Below the pieces are notes generated by a model, which saw only the letters and a list, made by a program, of their open reading frames with translations, ran no database searches and had not been told where the DNA came from. Shown piece by piece: positions 36,155 to 45,505 of a stretch of DNA of 64,000 nt. The DNA comes from Candidatus Kapaibacterium sp. (lineage in GTDB: Bacteria > Bacteroidota > Ignavibacteria > Kapaibacteriales > UBA4661). Each line of letters opens with the position of its first letter. The stretch's first letter is position 1. The stretch lies in NCBI GenBank assembly GCA_025455065.1, contig JALONG010000039.1:1-64000 (forward strand), written 5' to 3'. A program made the translations under genes and the position numbers.

Positions 36155-36442
36155 ATGACTACGCTCACCTTAGCCGATGAAAGCAGTCTCCGTGCTGTGC
36201 GTGAGGCGATTGACCAGCAGCGTTTGTCGCTTGGATACTCGCTTGAGCGCACACGAAAAAAACTGCAAGAATTTGAACAACGGTATAATGTGCAAACCGC
36301 ATATTTCCTTGATTCTATGAGTGCTGAGGATTTAGTCGGCGGCGACATGGAATACGTTGAATGGGCAGGGGAAGCGCAAATGCTCACACTTCTTGAACAC
36401 GACATGAAAGCGCTTGATGATGCTCGTTCACACTTACGCTGA
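36155..36442 (+). CDS. Small TA-like protein of unknown family (possible antitoxin)
   Basis: The 95-residue protein is acidic and largely helical: a coiled-coil-prone segment (RLSLGYSLERTRKKLQEFEQ), then YNVQTAYFLDSMSAEDL and DMEYVEWAGEAQM. This layout resembles small proteins that precede DUF6516-type toxins, but I cannot assign it firmly. A second ATG frame overlaps its end (36420-36503) and stops after 27 residues, like a truncated partner. The gene lies between two identical 29-bp direct repeats. A -7-like TATATTTC lies at 36109-36116. Confidence 0.6.
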   Translation: MTTLTLADESSLRAVREAIDQQRLSLGYSLERTRKKLQEFEQRYNVQTAYFLDSMSAEDLVGGDMEYVEWAGEAQMLTLLEHDMKALDDARSHLR

Positions 36443-36503
36443 ATACAGTGCGATGCTGGCGCATAGTTTGAATGTGCTTCATCTTATCTCTACCTTGCTT
36501 TAG
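36420..36503 (+). pseudogene. Truncated partner gene overlapping the 36155 gene
   Basis: This ATG frame overlaps the upstream gene by 23 bases, as TA partners often do. It encodes MLVHTYAEYSAMLAHSLN and a few more residues before a TAG. The Y-x-E-Y-x-x-M-L-A pattern resembles the start of DUF6516-like toxins. The right-hand 29-bp direct repeat begins 38 bases after the stop, so the remainder may have been lost by a deletion ending there. This is inference from position and a short segment. Confidence 0.35.
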
Positions 36504-36540
36504 CCTCTACCTTTCCAAAAACCTATTTCCCACAAAAGCC

Positions 36541-36569
36541 CTCAAAAGCAAGTCCCCGTGCTGTTTTAT
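36541..36569. repeat. 29-bp direct repeat, right copy
   Basis: Identical to 36062-36090 over 29 bases. It runs directly into the 92-bp intergenic repeat that starts at 36567. Confidence 0.85.
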
Positions 36570-36658
36570 ACCAATTTACGTTGAGAATTGTGCATTGTTT
36601 TTTTATACTTTTCTCTGGAAACAGCATAAATACTCGCACAGACAAGAATGTCTGTGCC
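36567..36658. repeat. 92-bp intergenic repeat unit ending in the GCACAGACA palindrome
   Basis: It begins TATACCAATTTACG and contains TTTTCTCTGGAAACAGCATA. It ends with the hairpin GCACAGACA-AGAA-TGTCTGTGC (36636-36657). The copy at 48254-48346 is about 90% identical; a short inverted copy lies at 64-98. With the left flank it fills the 305-base gap between the small gene and the outer-membrane barrel gene. Confidence 0.8.
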
Positions 36659-36680
36659 GCTGAAGTTCGCCGACATTCAA

Positions 36681-36719
36681 ACAAAAGCGAGACCCCCACA
36701 AGTACGTGAGAGCCTCGCC
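36681..36719 (-). terminator. Terminator-like hairpin after the outer-membrane barrel gene
   Basis: On the minus strand GCGAG...CTCGC encloses an inner CAC-GTACTT-GTG pairing and is followed by TTTTGTTTG. It lies 29 bases past the stop at 36748. Confidence 0.55.
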
Positions 36720-36747
36720 AAACCGACATTTCTGCCGCAGCAATCGC

Positions 36748-38058
36748 TTAATTATTCTGCTCGACCAGCCCGTTGAAGCGCGTATTGACTATCGAATTAA
36801 AGATAGAGCCAAAAGTGTAGTTAATGCCAACCCACGCCCAATAGGAAAAATTCGTGGGAAGTTGCCTGCCTTGCAGCAAAACGGTTGTTGTGTTGAGGTC
36901 AGATTTTGCCAGCGAAATTTGGTCTTGAATGAGTGCCGCGGAGCCGAAAATTTGAATAGAAAGCCCTTCGACAAGGCGCAAACTGAGTTGTGTGTCGAGC
37001 GAAACGCGGTACTGCGAAAAGTTGTCCATATAATTTGAGCCGCGCAAGCCCATATAGACAGTTCCCCACTGCTGCGTTAAATCCAGCGAAGCCGATAAAC
37101 GCTGGAAGGGGCGCAGTTCTTGGGTGCGGTCGAAAACGGTTTTTTCGAGATAATTCAACTGCTGAAAACCCGCTTCGTAACTTATGCGGAGTTGATGATA
37201 GGTGTTTTCGCTATACGGAAAAATGTTGTATTCCACTACGGGACCCAGTCGGTGCGAAAAACCAATATTACGAAACACCGAATGTTCGCCGATGTACAAC
37301 CCGCCCACAGACCAGTGCTCACCGAGGCTGTGCGCATAGAGCGCATTACCCCCATAGGCATCGGTCGCAGCAAAAAACTGTTTCCCGTCAATGGTAAATT
37401 CGCTGGAATTGCGCCGAAAAAAGACATTCGCAAGCGTTTTGCTGTCATTCGTTACGCGGCGCACTGTGAGAAAGCTGTTGAGCCAGAGAAAGCGGTTGTT
37501 CGATTCGGCAGACGTATTCCCGTTTACGCCCACCGTAAACGCCCAATAATCCCACGGGTCTTTGACGGCTGCAATCGTAGCCTGTTCGCGTTTCGGGTAC
37601 TCAAATTTCATTTTGCTGCGTAATTTCGTTTTTGCTACATACCGCACCAAACCTGCTTGCAAGACCCTCACAAGTTCACTGCGAATCATTTCATCACTTG
37701 CAGACTGGTCGAGGTTAAACATGAGCGTGTCGTTCATCCCCTGAAATTCATGTTGTCCAAGAAAATTCACCGTAAAAAGACTGCCGTCTGCTCCGGTGGA
37801 CTGGCGAATAATGAGGAGCTGCACATCCGCTTGGAAGCGGTCTCGCACGAAATTGAAAAACGATAATTCCGTTTTGACGTAATCTTCAAAGCACCATCCC
37901 GTACAGTTCAAAAAAAGTTTTGGGGCATTATTGACGAGCGCCGTGTCTTGTTGTGTCTTGGTGCTGTCTGCCGGAGCGAGTATTTCCGCGCTTTTGGCGA
38001 AACTTGTGTTGAGAGCGAACACCGCACAAAGCGCGGCAAGAAAAGCGAAACGAATCAT
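36748..38058 (-). CDS. Probable outer-membrane beta-barrel protein
   Basis: The 436-residue product has a signal peptide (cleavage near SFAKSA) and a soluble N-terminal region with two Cys (NCTGWC near 52). It then shows alternating amphipathic strands rich in aromatic residues up to the C-terminus (YWAFTVGVNGNTSAES, HQLRISYEAGFQQLNYL, WGTVYMGLRGSNYMDNFS, WAWVGINYTFGS). This is the profile of an outer-membrane barrel. I do not recognise the family. The product ends in EQNN rather than an aromatic residue. Confidence 0.65.
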   Translation of the reverse strand: MIRFAFLAALCAVFALNTSFAKSAEILAPADSTKTQQDTALVNNAPKLFLNCTGWCFEDYVKTELSFFNFVRDRFQADVQLLIIRQSTGADGSLFTVNFLGQHEFQGMNDTLMFNLDQSASDEMIRSELVRVLQAGLVRYVAKTKLRSKMKFEYPKREQATIAAVKDPWDYWAFTVGVNGNTSAESNNRFLWLNSFLTVRRVTNDSKTLANVFFRRNSSEFTIDGKQFFAATDAYGGNALYAHSLGEHWSVGGLYIGEHSVFRNIGFSHRLGPVVEYNIFPYSENTYHQLRISYEAGFQQLNYLEKTVFDRTQELRPFQRLSASLDLTQQWGTVYMGLRGSNYMDNFSQYRVSLDTQLSLRLVEGLSIQIFGSAALIQDQISLAKSDLNTTTVLLQGRQLPTNFSYWAWVGINYTFGSIFNSIVNTRFNGLVEQNN

Positions 38059-38327
38059 AGCGATAGGGGCAAAAAGTTAAAAAAGACGCGGAAGCTAAGA
38101 ATAGCTCAATCTTACGAAGCAATTCGTACTTTGTTGCACAAGAGGGGAGAAAATTTTGGTGAGGCGCGAAAAAATATTGGCATTTTGACACGAAAAGCAT
38201 GGATGATGCGGGTTTTCGCAGAATAAGAATCGCACTTTTGTACAGGAATTTTCCGCCCAATATGCTGTAATCAGCGCAATTCCGTACTTCCCGTTTCTGC
38301 AATAGTCTGGATAAATGAGAAAAACTC

Positions 38328-38349
38328 GCACAGACAAGAATGTCTGTGC
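38328..38349. repeat. Single GCACAGACA palindrome
   Basis: GCACAGACA-AGAA-TGTCTGTGC, flanked by ACTC and CACTGAAG as at 36636 and 48324. Confidence 0.8.
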
Positions 38350-38438
38350 CACTGAAGCCTGATTTTAAGCCATAGTAGGGTAGTTGTTTTTATTTCATAT
38401 GAGAAATCTCCGAACTATTCTGTCTAAAAAAAACGTAA

Positions 38439-39407
38439 TTACGCCTCGCTTTTGCGCGGCAAAAGTACCACAAACGTCGAACCTTTCCCAAGTTCGCTTT
38501 CCACCCAGAGTTGCCCGTTGTGTAATTCCACCACACGCTTGGCGATTGCCAAGCCCACGCCGTGCGAGGATTCACCGCCCGTCGGACGGGCAGAGAGGCG
38601 TTGGAAAAAACCGAAGAGTTTTTGTTTGTCCTCGTCGCTGAAGCCGGGACCTTCGTCCTGCACTTCAAAGCGAATGGTCTCCGGCAAAGCAATGACGCGG
38701 ATTGTAACGGTTGTGTCGTATGGTGAGTATTTAATCGCATTGCTGAGGAAATTTTCCAAGACCTGCTGCACCAAAATTTTATCGGCAAAAAGCGTGAAAT
38801 CATCACCTTCGGCAAGCATTTCGAGGCGTTGCGCTTTTTCGGAAGCACGGGCGAGATTGTGTTCGATAACCGCCGCCAGCATTTTTTTTGCGTCGCCGTC
38901 TTCTTTATTCACCTGCATCCGTCCCATTTCGAGAGCCGAACTCGCCAAGAGGCTCTCAATCAAGTCAATCATACGCTCGCACGTCTCACGAATACGCGCT
39001 CCTGCAACGGGAAACTCTTCGGCGGTGATTTCACCCATTTCGATAAGTTGCACTGCCGCAAGCACGGTAGCAAGCGGGCTTTTGAGGTCGTGCGACACAA
39101 CGCTCAGAAGTTCGGTTTTGCGTTTGTTCGCGTCTTGGGCTTTTTGGAGATTTTCTTTCGACTCTGTAAGTGCCTGTTCTAATTGATTTTGTAGCTTAAT
39201 AAGTTTCGACTGCGTAAAATCGCTCATGCGCGTTAGCTGCGATGATTCTCGGAGCATAACTTCGTAGCGCTCGGTGAGTGTGCGATATTCCTCGTGTAGG
39301 GCGCTTGCCGTCAGGCTTTCGGGGGATTCTGCACTAAGGGCTTTGGCACGATGCAAAAGTTCTTCTTCGGCGCGGAAAACAGATTGTGGCTCGCTCATGG
39401 TGGACAT
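38439..39407 (-). CDS. Soluble sensor histidine kinase
   Basis: The 322-residue protein has no membrane helix. A coiled-coil N-terminal region (about 1-95) leads to the HisKA domain with LLSVVSHDLKSPLATVLA and an HATPase domain with NFLSNAIKYS, DEGPGFSDED and GVGLAIAKRVVELHNG. It resembles the kinase core of the 27452 product. No receiver-domain gene is adjacent, so its partner is unknown. I use the ATG giving MSTMSEPQ; an upstream TTG at 39446 falls in the promoter hairpin. Confidence 0.85.
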   Translation of the reverse strand: MSTMSEPQSVFRAEEELLHRAKALSAESPESLTASALHEEYRTLTERYEVMLRESSQLTRMSDFTQSKLIKLQNQLEQALTESKENLQKAQDANKRKTELLSVVSHDLKSPLATVLAAVQLIEMGEITAEEFPVAGARIRETCERMIDLIESLLASSALEMGRMQVNKEDGDAKKMLAAVIEHNLARASEKAQRLEMLAEGDDFTLFADKILVQQVLENFLSNAIKYSPYDTTVTIRVIALPETIRFEVQDEGPGFSDEDKQKLFGFFQRLSARPTGGESSHGVGLAIAKRVVELHNGQLWVESELGKGSTFVVLLPRKSEA

Positions 39408-39459
39408 AAAAACATGATAAACATTGGAAGGATAACGGCAGAACAAAGCGTGAATTTAC

Positions 39460-39485
39460 GCAAGGTTTGGGGGCTTGCAAAGATA
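39460..39485 (-). promoter_or_regulatory. Candidate promoter of the soluble kinase: TATCTTTG plus adjacent hairpin
   Basis: TATCTTTG (39485-39478 on the minus strand) fits the Bacteroidota -7 element TAnnTTTG. It runs directly into a perfect hairpin GCAAG-CCCCCAAAC-CTTGC (39478-39460), so the transcript would begin inside or next to this stem. Confidence 0.4.
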
Positions 39486-39503
39486 AATCGTGCTGACACA
39501 AAT

Positions 39504-41408
39504 TCACACAATTCGCCGCGCAGAAATACATTGTTCAAGCCATTCCCGTTTTTTGAGAAGTTCCGGAACGCTCATCTGCTCTTGCGTTTTGGTAAAGCGG
39601 CGAATGGCGGCGGAATGAATTTTGCTGATAACCGTGCGGGAATCACCAATCATCGTGCCTTCAAGCGACCTTGCCAGACGTGCCGCCAGCGCCGAACATT
39701 CCTGACGCAATGTCCGTTCTCGCTCGGCAATGTTGAGATGCACCGATTCGTCCTGTGACGGCGTTGTTTGAGAAGATGCCGCATCGCCGGTGCGAAAGAG
39801 CAGAGCGCCTTGCAAGGGCTGTTTTTTTGCAGAGCGCTTCACAACAGGCGTTGGACGCAAATATCCCTCGAAGAGCGTGAGGGCGTGTGTTTCGATAGAT
39901 TGATGCTCCACATCGGCAAGTTGCCACAGTTCATTTTGCTGCGGTGCTTGGGTGCGTGAGCGCTTCTCTGCGTCGTTGCGGGGTTTGCGAAGCTGAACGC
40001 CGATTTGTTCTTCGTTGGAAATCCACTCCAAAATCTGCACAAGTTCTGCGTCGTTGGAAGCGTAAATATCGCAGACATTCGCCTCTTCGCTGAAACCCGC
40101 ATAATACCTCATTCCGCGAAAAATTTGCTGCATCGTTTTTGAGAGCGCCCTGACCAAATCTGCCTTCACAATCACGCTAATCGGCTTAATATCCGTACCT
40201 TCACCAATCATGTCCACCTGCACCATCACATCCAAACGCCCTTCGCGGTAATCCTGCAAAAGCCGCATCCGCTCTTCTTCCGGCACGTCTTGACCAATTC
40301 TGCCGGAGCGCACTTCGGGGAAATGTGATTGCACATAATCCAGCATCGCTTCGGCGTGTTTGTTGCTCATGGCGATAATAAGCATTTGATGTTGCCGTGC
40401 CGAAGCCTTTGAATCGGATGCACCCAAACGCTCCAATTCACGCCGCTTTTCGGCAAAACGTTCAAAGGCGGGACGCAAAAGCGCATCCAAATACACTTCG
40501 TGAAAACGGAGTTTTTTTCGTGCTAAAAACGCATCCACCTCAGCGCCGGAAGAGGCTTCTTTACTCAGTTTGTCGAGGGAAAGTTCGACAATTTCGCCCG
40601 TGTCGGTGTTCTTCAGTTTCACCGTGTAATCAATGATATGCACCGCCACGCGCTTCAAGATGCCGCCTTCGGAGTGCGCATCCCGCAACAGCGTCTCGTG
40701 GAGCGGTTTGTAGAATTGTACTTGTCTGCCGTCGCCGCCGGTGCGGGTTTCGGTCGGAACACCGAAAAGTGATTTATTGTCAGACCGCATCGGCGTACCG
40801 GAAAGCGCCACACTGCACACGAAGGGGAATTGGTTGATGCTGCCTGCCCATGAGCCTTCCTCCGAGAGATGATGCACTTCGTCGAAGACAAACATACACG
40901 CCGCACCCGTACAAAAGCGCTTCAATGCTTCTTTTCCGCCTTTACCGCTTGCGTATTGATACGTGGTAATGATGATGTCGGTATGAAGATTTTTCAAAAA
41001 CGTCCGCTCGGAATCTGCCACACAAAAGGAAAATGCCGGAGCGCCCAAATTACGGAACACGGCAGCAAGGTCGCGGGAATCGGCGTATTGGTCGCGGAGA
41101 TTGCCGCGTGGCACGAAAACAACGAGTTTTTGCGCAATGTCCAGATGCCGCGCAATAACGAAGGATGCAAGCGCCGTAATCGTTTTTCCATAGCCCGGGA
41201 CAAATACGCCCAAATGCGCCATAGAGCCTGTTTTGAAGGCGTGTGCGAGTTTCTGCAAAAAGGCAACCTGCCCTGCACGAAGGCGGAAGCCCTCTCTGAG
41301 CGTTATGCCCGGCAGAACAACGTCGGGAAGCACTGCGGAGTGGTCATTGAGAAGCCGTGTCGCAGGGGAAGGCTGCGCCAAAACTTCGGAGAAAGGTTGT
41401 GGGTTCAT
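39504..41408 (-). CDS. Orphan superfamily 2 DEAD/DEAH-type helicase (type III res-like)
   Basis: The 634-residue protein has a helicase core: LRAGQVAFLQKL (Q-motif-like), an atypical Walker A VFVPGYGKTITAL near residue 68, a DEVHH box (FVFDEVHHLSEE) near 175, SGTPMRS (motif III) near 208, VQVDMIGEGTDI (motif V) and QIFRGMRYY in place of the usual QxxGRxxR motif VI. The last ~170 residues are not recognised. Type III restriction res subunits and phage-defence helicases share this core, but no methylase, nuclease or other defence gene is adjacent. Function is open: DNA or RNA remodelling, or a stand-alone defence enzyme. Confidence 0.78.
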   Translation of the reverse strand: MNPQPFSEVLAQPSPATRLLNDHSAVLPDVVLPGITLREGFRLRAGQVAFLQKLAHAFKTGSMAHLGVFVPGYGKTITALASFVIARHLDIAQKLVVFVPRGNLRDQYADSRDLAAVFRNLGAPAFSFCVADSERTFLKNLHTDIIITTYQYASGKGGKEALKRFCTGAACMFVFDEVHHLSEEGSWAGSINQFPFVCSVALSGTPMRSDNKSLFGVPTETRTGGDGRQVQFYKPLHETLLRDAHSEGGILKRVAVHIIDYTVKLKNTDTGEIVELSLDKLSKEASSGAEVDAFLARKKLRFHEVYLDALLRPAFERFAEKRRELERLGASDSKASARQHQMLIIAMSNKHAEAMLDYVQSHFPEVRSGRIGQDVPEEERMRLLQDYREGRLDVMVQVDMIGEGTDIKPISVIVKADLVRALSKTMQQIFRGMRYYAGFSEEANVCDIYASNDAELVQILEWISNEEQIGVQLRKPRNDAEKRSRTQAPQQNELWQLADVEHQSIETHALTLFEGYLRPTPVVKRSAKKQPLQGALLFRTGDAASSQTTPSQDESVHLNIAERERTLRQECSALAARLARSLEGTMIGDSRTVISKIHSAAIRRFTKTQEQMSVPELLKKREWLEQCISARRIV

Positions 41409-41622
41409 TTATGCTGCTGCTCGTTATGGAACGGGGAGCAAAGATAGGAAAAGTTTGGCAAAGGAGAAACGAGGATTTTCCACAAGTTTTGGACGTGGGG
41501 CGTGTCCTCTATGGTATGCAGATTGGCATAAATTTGTACGGGGACAATGTGCCATTTGTGGGCTTCAAACGCGGGCTGTTTTCGTTGGGAAGCAAAAAAA
41601 AATGCCAATGTAACGGAAAAAC

Positions 41623-41636
41623 GTGACACGTGTCAC
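41623..41636. promoter_or_regulatory. Perfect palindrome GTGACACGTGTCAC, possible CRP/FNR-family site
   Basis: The 14-base perfect dyad has the GTGA-N6-TCAC spacing of CRP/FNR-type operators. It lies 84 bases before the metalloprotease ATG and about 20 bases upstream of a -7-like TATTTTTC (near 41658). It sits in the 311-base gap between the divergent helicase and metalloprotease genes; nothing else there looks like a gene. Confidence 0.5.
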
Positions 41637-41719
41637 TAGCGGAAAAAAATGGAATTTTGTATTTTTCCAAACAATCACTTATACCATGCCTTTGTCTCAC
41701 GATTTTTTGATTCGTTGCC

Positions 41720-44700
41720 ATGAAACGGTCTGTTACCTTTGTTTGCTACACAGTAGCACTCCTTTTTTCGTGCCTTTTCGGTACGTTGTCGTTTGCACAA
41801 ACACGACAGGAACTTCGCTTATTTGTACCCTTGTCTGCCGAGGAAAAAACTCATTTTGCCGCTAACGCTACATTCAGGAGGTACCAATCTTTGTGCGCTT
41901 TAGCGGAGATTGAAGCATCGGCGCTGCGATCGTTAGGGCAGCAAAAACCTGATACGGTGTACATGACGATTCCCTTGCCGAATGATTCCGCAGTGCGTGT
42001 TTGTCTTATGAGACGCAATCCTTTTTCGTTGGATGCACAGCCGACAATGACAGATGCTTCCGGCAACGGTAAGCGTATTGACCAATCACTATTGCCAACG
42101 ATGTATGCTGGGAAGGTGGTCGGAGACGACGAATCCATCGTCAGTTTGTGCTGCACATCGGATGAAATATTCGGGCTTCTGACCTTGCGGGGAGCTACCT
42201 ATAACATCGGGAAGATGCAGAACAATACCAACAACAGCACTAGTGGTGCGGCGGAGGTGTATGCCGTGAGTGATGACCGTGCTGATGCCCCGCAGCGAGA
42301 ACAAATGCCGCAATGCGCCGTCACCGAACAAGAGATTATGCAGCACTCTACGGAAATTCTTTCGACCTTGCGAGAGTTGGCGAATACGAAAGGTGGAGCG
42401 ACGTTGCAGAGCGATAGACGCTTGCGTGTGGAAGTTGCCCTTGAAGTAGATTTTGCAACGTACCAACAATTTAATAACAGCGTTGAACGTGCCTCAGCGT
42501 ATGCAACATCACTCATCGCAACGGTGTCGCAGATATTTGAGCGGGATTTGAATGTAGAACTGAGCATTTCCTATTTGAATGTATGGACTACGCAGGATCC
42601 ATTTACGGGGAATAGTACGAGTACTGTACTAAATAGATTCAAATCTTATTGGCGGAGCAATCGGGTGAATATTCGGCGGACTGTAGCGCATTTACTCTCA
42701 AGTCGTTCACTCGGTGGTGGACGAGCCGGACTAAATACATTCTGTGACAAAGATGATGGTTACGGCGTGTCCGGCAGTCTGAGAAATCTAAGCAGTATTG
42801 TATCTTTACCAACCTACTCTTATGAAGTAAAAATTCTAGCCCATGAGTTAGGTCATAATTTTGGTTCGCCGCACACACACAGTTGTTTGTGGCCAGGTGG
42901 TGCAATTGATAGCTGCGCTCAAGCTGAGGAGGGTAACTGTTTTACCAATTCACGACCGCGTATTGGAACAATTATGAGTTATTGTGATTCGAGAGGAGGA
43001 AGTGTCGAAATGAGACTCCATCCATTGTGTAGTCGTTTGATGCGTGGTATGGCAGAGAAAGCAGCGTGTGTTGGTAATGAAAATTTGCCCACGATATACA
43101 CATTAAGCGGTACAATAAGGCTTGAAGATGGGCTTCCTGCTGCCAATATTGAATTTACACTATATTCAGATAACGTTGGTGAAACAAGAACACTTCTTAG
43201 AACATTTCGTACAAACGCACAAGGGCAATACACTGTTGATAGATTGGCAACGGGACAATATAAAATTCAACCACCGTCATCATTTGTTTTTTTGCCAATG
43301 AGTGAAGAATCACCTGCATCGTTGATTATTGCGGGTAGCAATGTTCTTCATGACATTACAATAGCACGAGCCTATGTGGTATCAATTCGTAATACGAATT
43401 CTTCTTCACATTGGATACAAATCATGGGCAATCGTATTGGAAGAACGATTTCTCAAGCTATTTATGATGGTAGTGGCAGTGTAAATCTACCCAATGGCAA
43501 TTACTCTATTATTCCGACAACATCAAATGGGGTCATTTTTACACCTCCTATCCAGCGTGTAACTGTCAATGGTGCTAATGTGGTTATACCAGCGTTTGTT
43601 GCTACTTCTGCTCCACAACGCTTTGCAATTACAGGGAAGGTAAAGGACAGTAATAATAATGGGCTTGAAGGCATAACAATTACCGTTAAAGGAGCTACAA
43701 GTCAATTTACAACAAGAAGTGATGCCAATGGTGCTTACATAGTGAATAATCTACCGATTGGACGATATGAAGTTCGTGCGGCAATAGATCAATATGATTT
43801 TTCCCCTTCGTACTGGACGTATGATATTGATGATACAGATGGATGGAATGGAGATTTTCAAGCGGCTCCGACTGTATCAGTACAAACAGCCCCTTCCCAA
43901 CTCACATTCCCTCCGCTTCAGTCGGGACTGGATGCTTTTTTGCCTATCCAATTTACCAATCCTGCTAATGCTTCGGGTGCTATTCGGGTGGAGGTAACGG
44001 TACAGCCTACCAATGGTACTCCTCGCCACGTTATTTCTGTGAATGGTACAGCTGCCAGTTTTACCTTGCAACCCGGACAAACCAACACCTTACAAGTACG
44101 ATTTGCACCAAATGCTGCGGCGCAGTTTACCGCAAACATTATCGTTACCGATAGAACCACGGGTCGGCAATTAGCCGTTATTCCCGTGTCTGGAACGGGG
44201 CTACTCAACATTCTGCCACTTGGTACACCTGTCCTGATTGCGCCTGCTAATGGAAGCACTGCGACCAATCGTAGTCTCACGTTTGCATGGCAAGCTGTTC
44301 CCAATGCAACCTCCTATCGGTTTACGATTGCAACGGCAAGAAGCACAGCGACGAATGTTCCTAATCTCTGGTCGTTAGATACGATTGTCTCCGGTACAAC
44401 ATTGTTCTTGACATTGCCCGACAGAACGCCCTTTTATTGGCGTGTCCAAGCCCGAAACGCAACAATGCAAGGGACTTTTTCCGATGAATTTACGTTGAAC
44501 ATCCGCCGTGATACTGTTCCTACCATGCCGACATTGATAACAATAACGAATGTCAATCTTCAATCAGCACAAGGCGCATGGCAGCTAGACCGCATTACAC
44601 CACGCGACAGCGGTTTTGTACATGGTACCAATTTGTATTTGCATAGAGCGAAAGCAACGGCGTTACGGCTACCGGCAGGACAAACGCAGGGACAAATTTC

Positions 44701-45424
44701 TCAAATTGCCGTGTGGTTTGCGTACAAGCGTCCCGGCTTAACGAATCAAACCTATCGCATCGAATTGTATTCCGGTACGGCGCAAAGCGGTCCGCAGCGG
44801 CTTTTAGCGGCACAGGACTACATTCTTGCCGGAGTTGCTTCGGGGAATATTGATATGGTGAATATCACCTTGCCCGTCATCCCGACATTACATACCTTTT
44901 CGCCTCCTGTCAGTGTCGGAGAATCCTTTTTTGTGGGGGTTAATTTTGGACAATACGGTGTTGCTGCTATCAGTGATGCTGCTATTGCGGCGGGGAATCT
45001 TGTCGGGCGACGGGTGGCGGAAGATTGGGAAATGGCGGTGGATGGGCGTTGGGTGAATATGTCCGATGCGTGGTTTCCCCCGACTTCTCCGAATGGTTGG
45101 AATATGTGGATAGCCGCAGGGCTATTGCCAACAGCAACATCGGTCAGCACTGCACAAGATAACACGAATTATCGCCTTACGAACTTTCCCAATCCTTGTA
45201 GCGATGCAACAAGCATTCAATACACCCTCACCACACCTGCGGAAGTGCAGTTAGAAATACTCTCGCTCTTGGGTACACAAGTAATGAGCCTTGTTCAGGA
45301 GCGGCAAAGTGCAGGAAATTATGTGGTTCCCGTGGATGTGCGCCATCTACCGAGCGGACAGTATTACTATCGTTTGCGTGTCGGTGCGGAGCAGATTGTA
45401 CGGACATTGCAGGTGGTGAGGTAA
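41720..45424 (+). CDS. Secreted M12-type zinc metalloprotease with carboxypeptidase-regulatory, ASH and T9SS domains
   Basis: The 1234-residue protein has a signal peptide (cleavage near LSFAQT), a propeptide-like region and a metzincin domain with the zinc motif HELGHNFGSPHTH near residue 374 and the Met-turn GTIMSYC near 416 (reprolysin/M12B-like). Two carboxypeptidase-regulatory-like domains follow (YTLSGTIRLEDGLPAANIEF; FAITGKVKDSNNNGLEGIT). Then come a choice-of-anchor-D module, an FN3-like module and the T9SS tail (NFPNPCSDATSIQYTL...SGQYYYRLRV). It is expected to be a secreted or surface protease. A palindromic operator lies upstream and the 45506 gene follows after 81 bases. Confidence 0.88.
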   Translation: MKRSVTFVCYTVALLFSCLFGTLSFAQTRQELRLFVPLSAEEKTHFAANATFRRYQSLCALAEIEASALRSLGQQKPDTVYMTIPLPNDSAVRVCLMRRNPFSLDAQPTMTDASGNGKRIDQSLLPTMYAGKVVGDDESIVSLCCTSDEIFGLLTLRGATYNIGKMQNNTNNSTSGAAEVYAVSDDRADAPQREQMPQCAVTEQEIMQHSTEILSTLRELANTKGGATLQSDRRLRVEVALEVDFATYQQFNNSVERASAYATSLIATVSQIFERDLNVELSISYLNVWTTQDPFTGNSTSTVLNRFKSYWRSNRVNIRRTVAHLLSSRSLGGGRAGLNTFCDKDDGYGVSGSLRNLSSIVSLPTYSYEVKILAHELGHNFGSPHTHSCLWPGGAIDSCAQAEEGNCFTNSRPRIGTIMSYCDSRGGSVEMRLHPLCSRLMRGMAEKAACVGNENLPTIYTLSGTIRLEDGLPAANIEFTLYSDNVGETRTLLRTFRTNAQGQYTVDRLATGQYKIQPPSSFVFLPMSEESPASLIIAGSNVLHDITIARAYVVSIRNTNSSSHWIQIMGNRIGRTISQAIYDGSGSVNLPNGNYSIIPTTSNGVIFTPPIQRVTVNGANVVIPAFVATSAPQRFAITGKVKDSNNNGLEGITITVKGATSQFTTRSDANGAYIVNNLPIGRYEVRAAIDQYDFSPSYWTYDIDDTDGWNGDFQAAPTVSVQTAPSQLTFPPLQSGLDAFLPIQFTNPANASGAIRVEVTVQPTNGTPRHVISVNGTAASFTLQPGQTNTLQVRFAPNAAAQFTANIIVTDRTTGRQLAVIPVSGTGLLNILPLGTPVLIAPANGSTATNRSLTFAWQAVPNATSYRFTIATARSTATNVPNLWSLDTIVSGTTLFLTLPDRTPFYWRVQARNATMQGTFSDEFTLNIRRDTVPTMPTLITITNVNLQSAQGAWQLDRITPRDSGFVHGTNLYLHRAKATALRLPAGQTQGQISQIAVWFAYKRPGLTNQTYRIELYSGTAQSGPQRLLAAQDYILAGVASGNIDMVNITLPVIPTLHTFSPPVSVGESFFVGVNFGQYGVAAISDAAIAAGNLVGRRVAEDWEMAVDGRWVNMSDAWFPPTSPNGWNMWIAAGLLPTATSVSTAQDNTNYRLTNFPNPCSDATSIQYTLTTPAEVQLEILSLLGTQVMSLVQERQSAGNYVVPVDVRHLPSGQYYYRLRVGAEQIVRTLQVVR

Positions 45425-45505
45425 GGGAATGTAGGTAATTCAGTAACAGGCGCTCATATTTTTGCTACCACAAATTTCAATTTCATTATCGTTTCTTTTA
45501 CAGCT

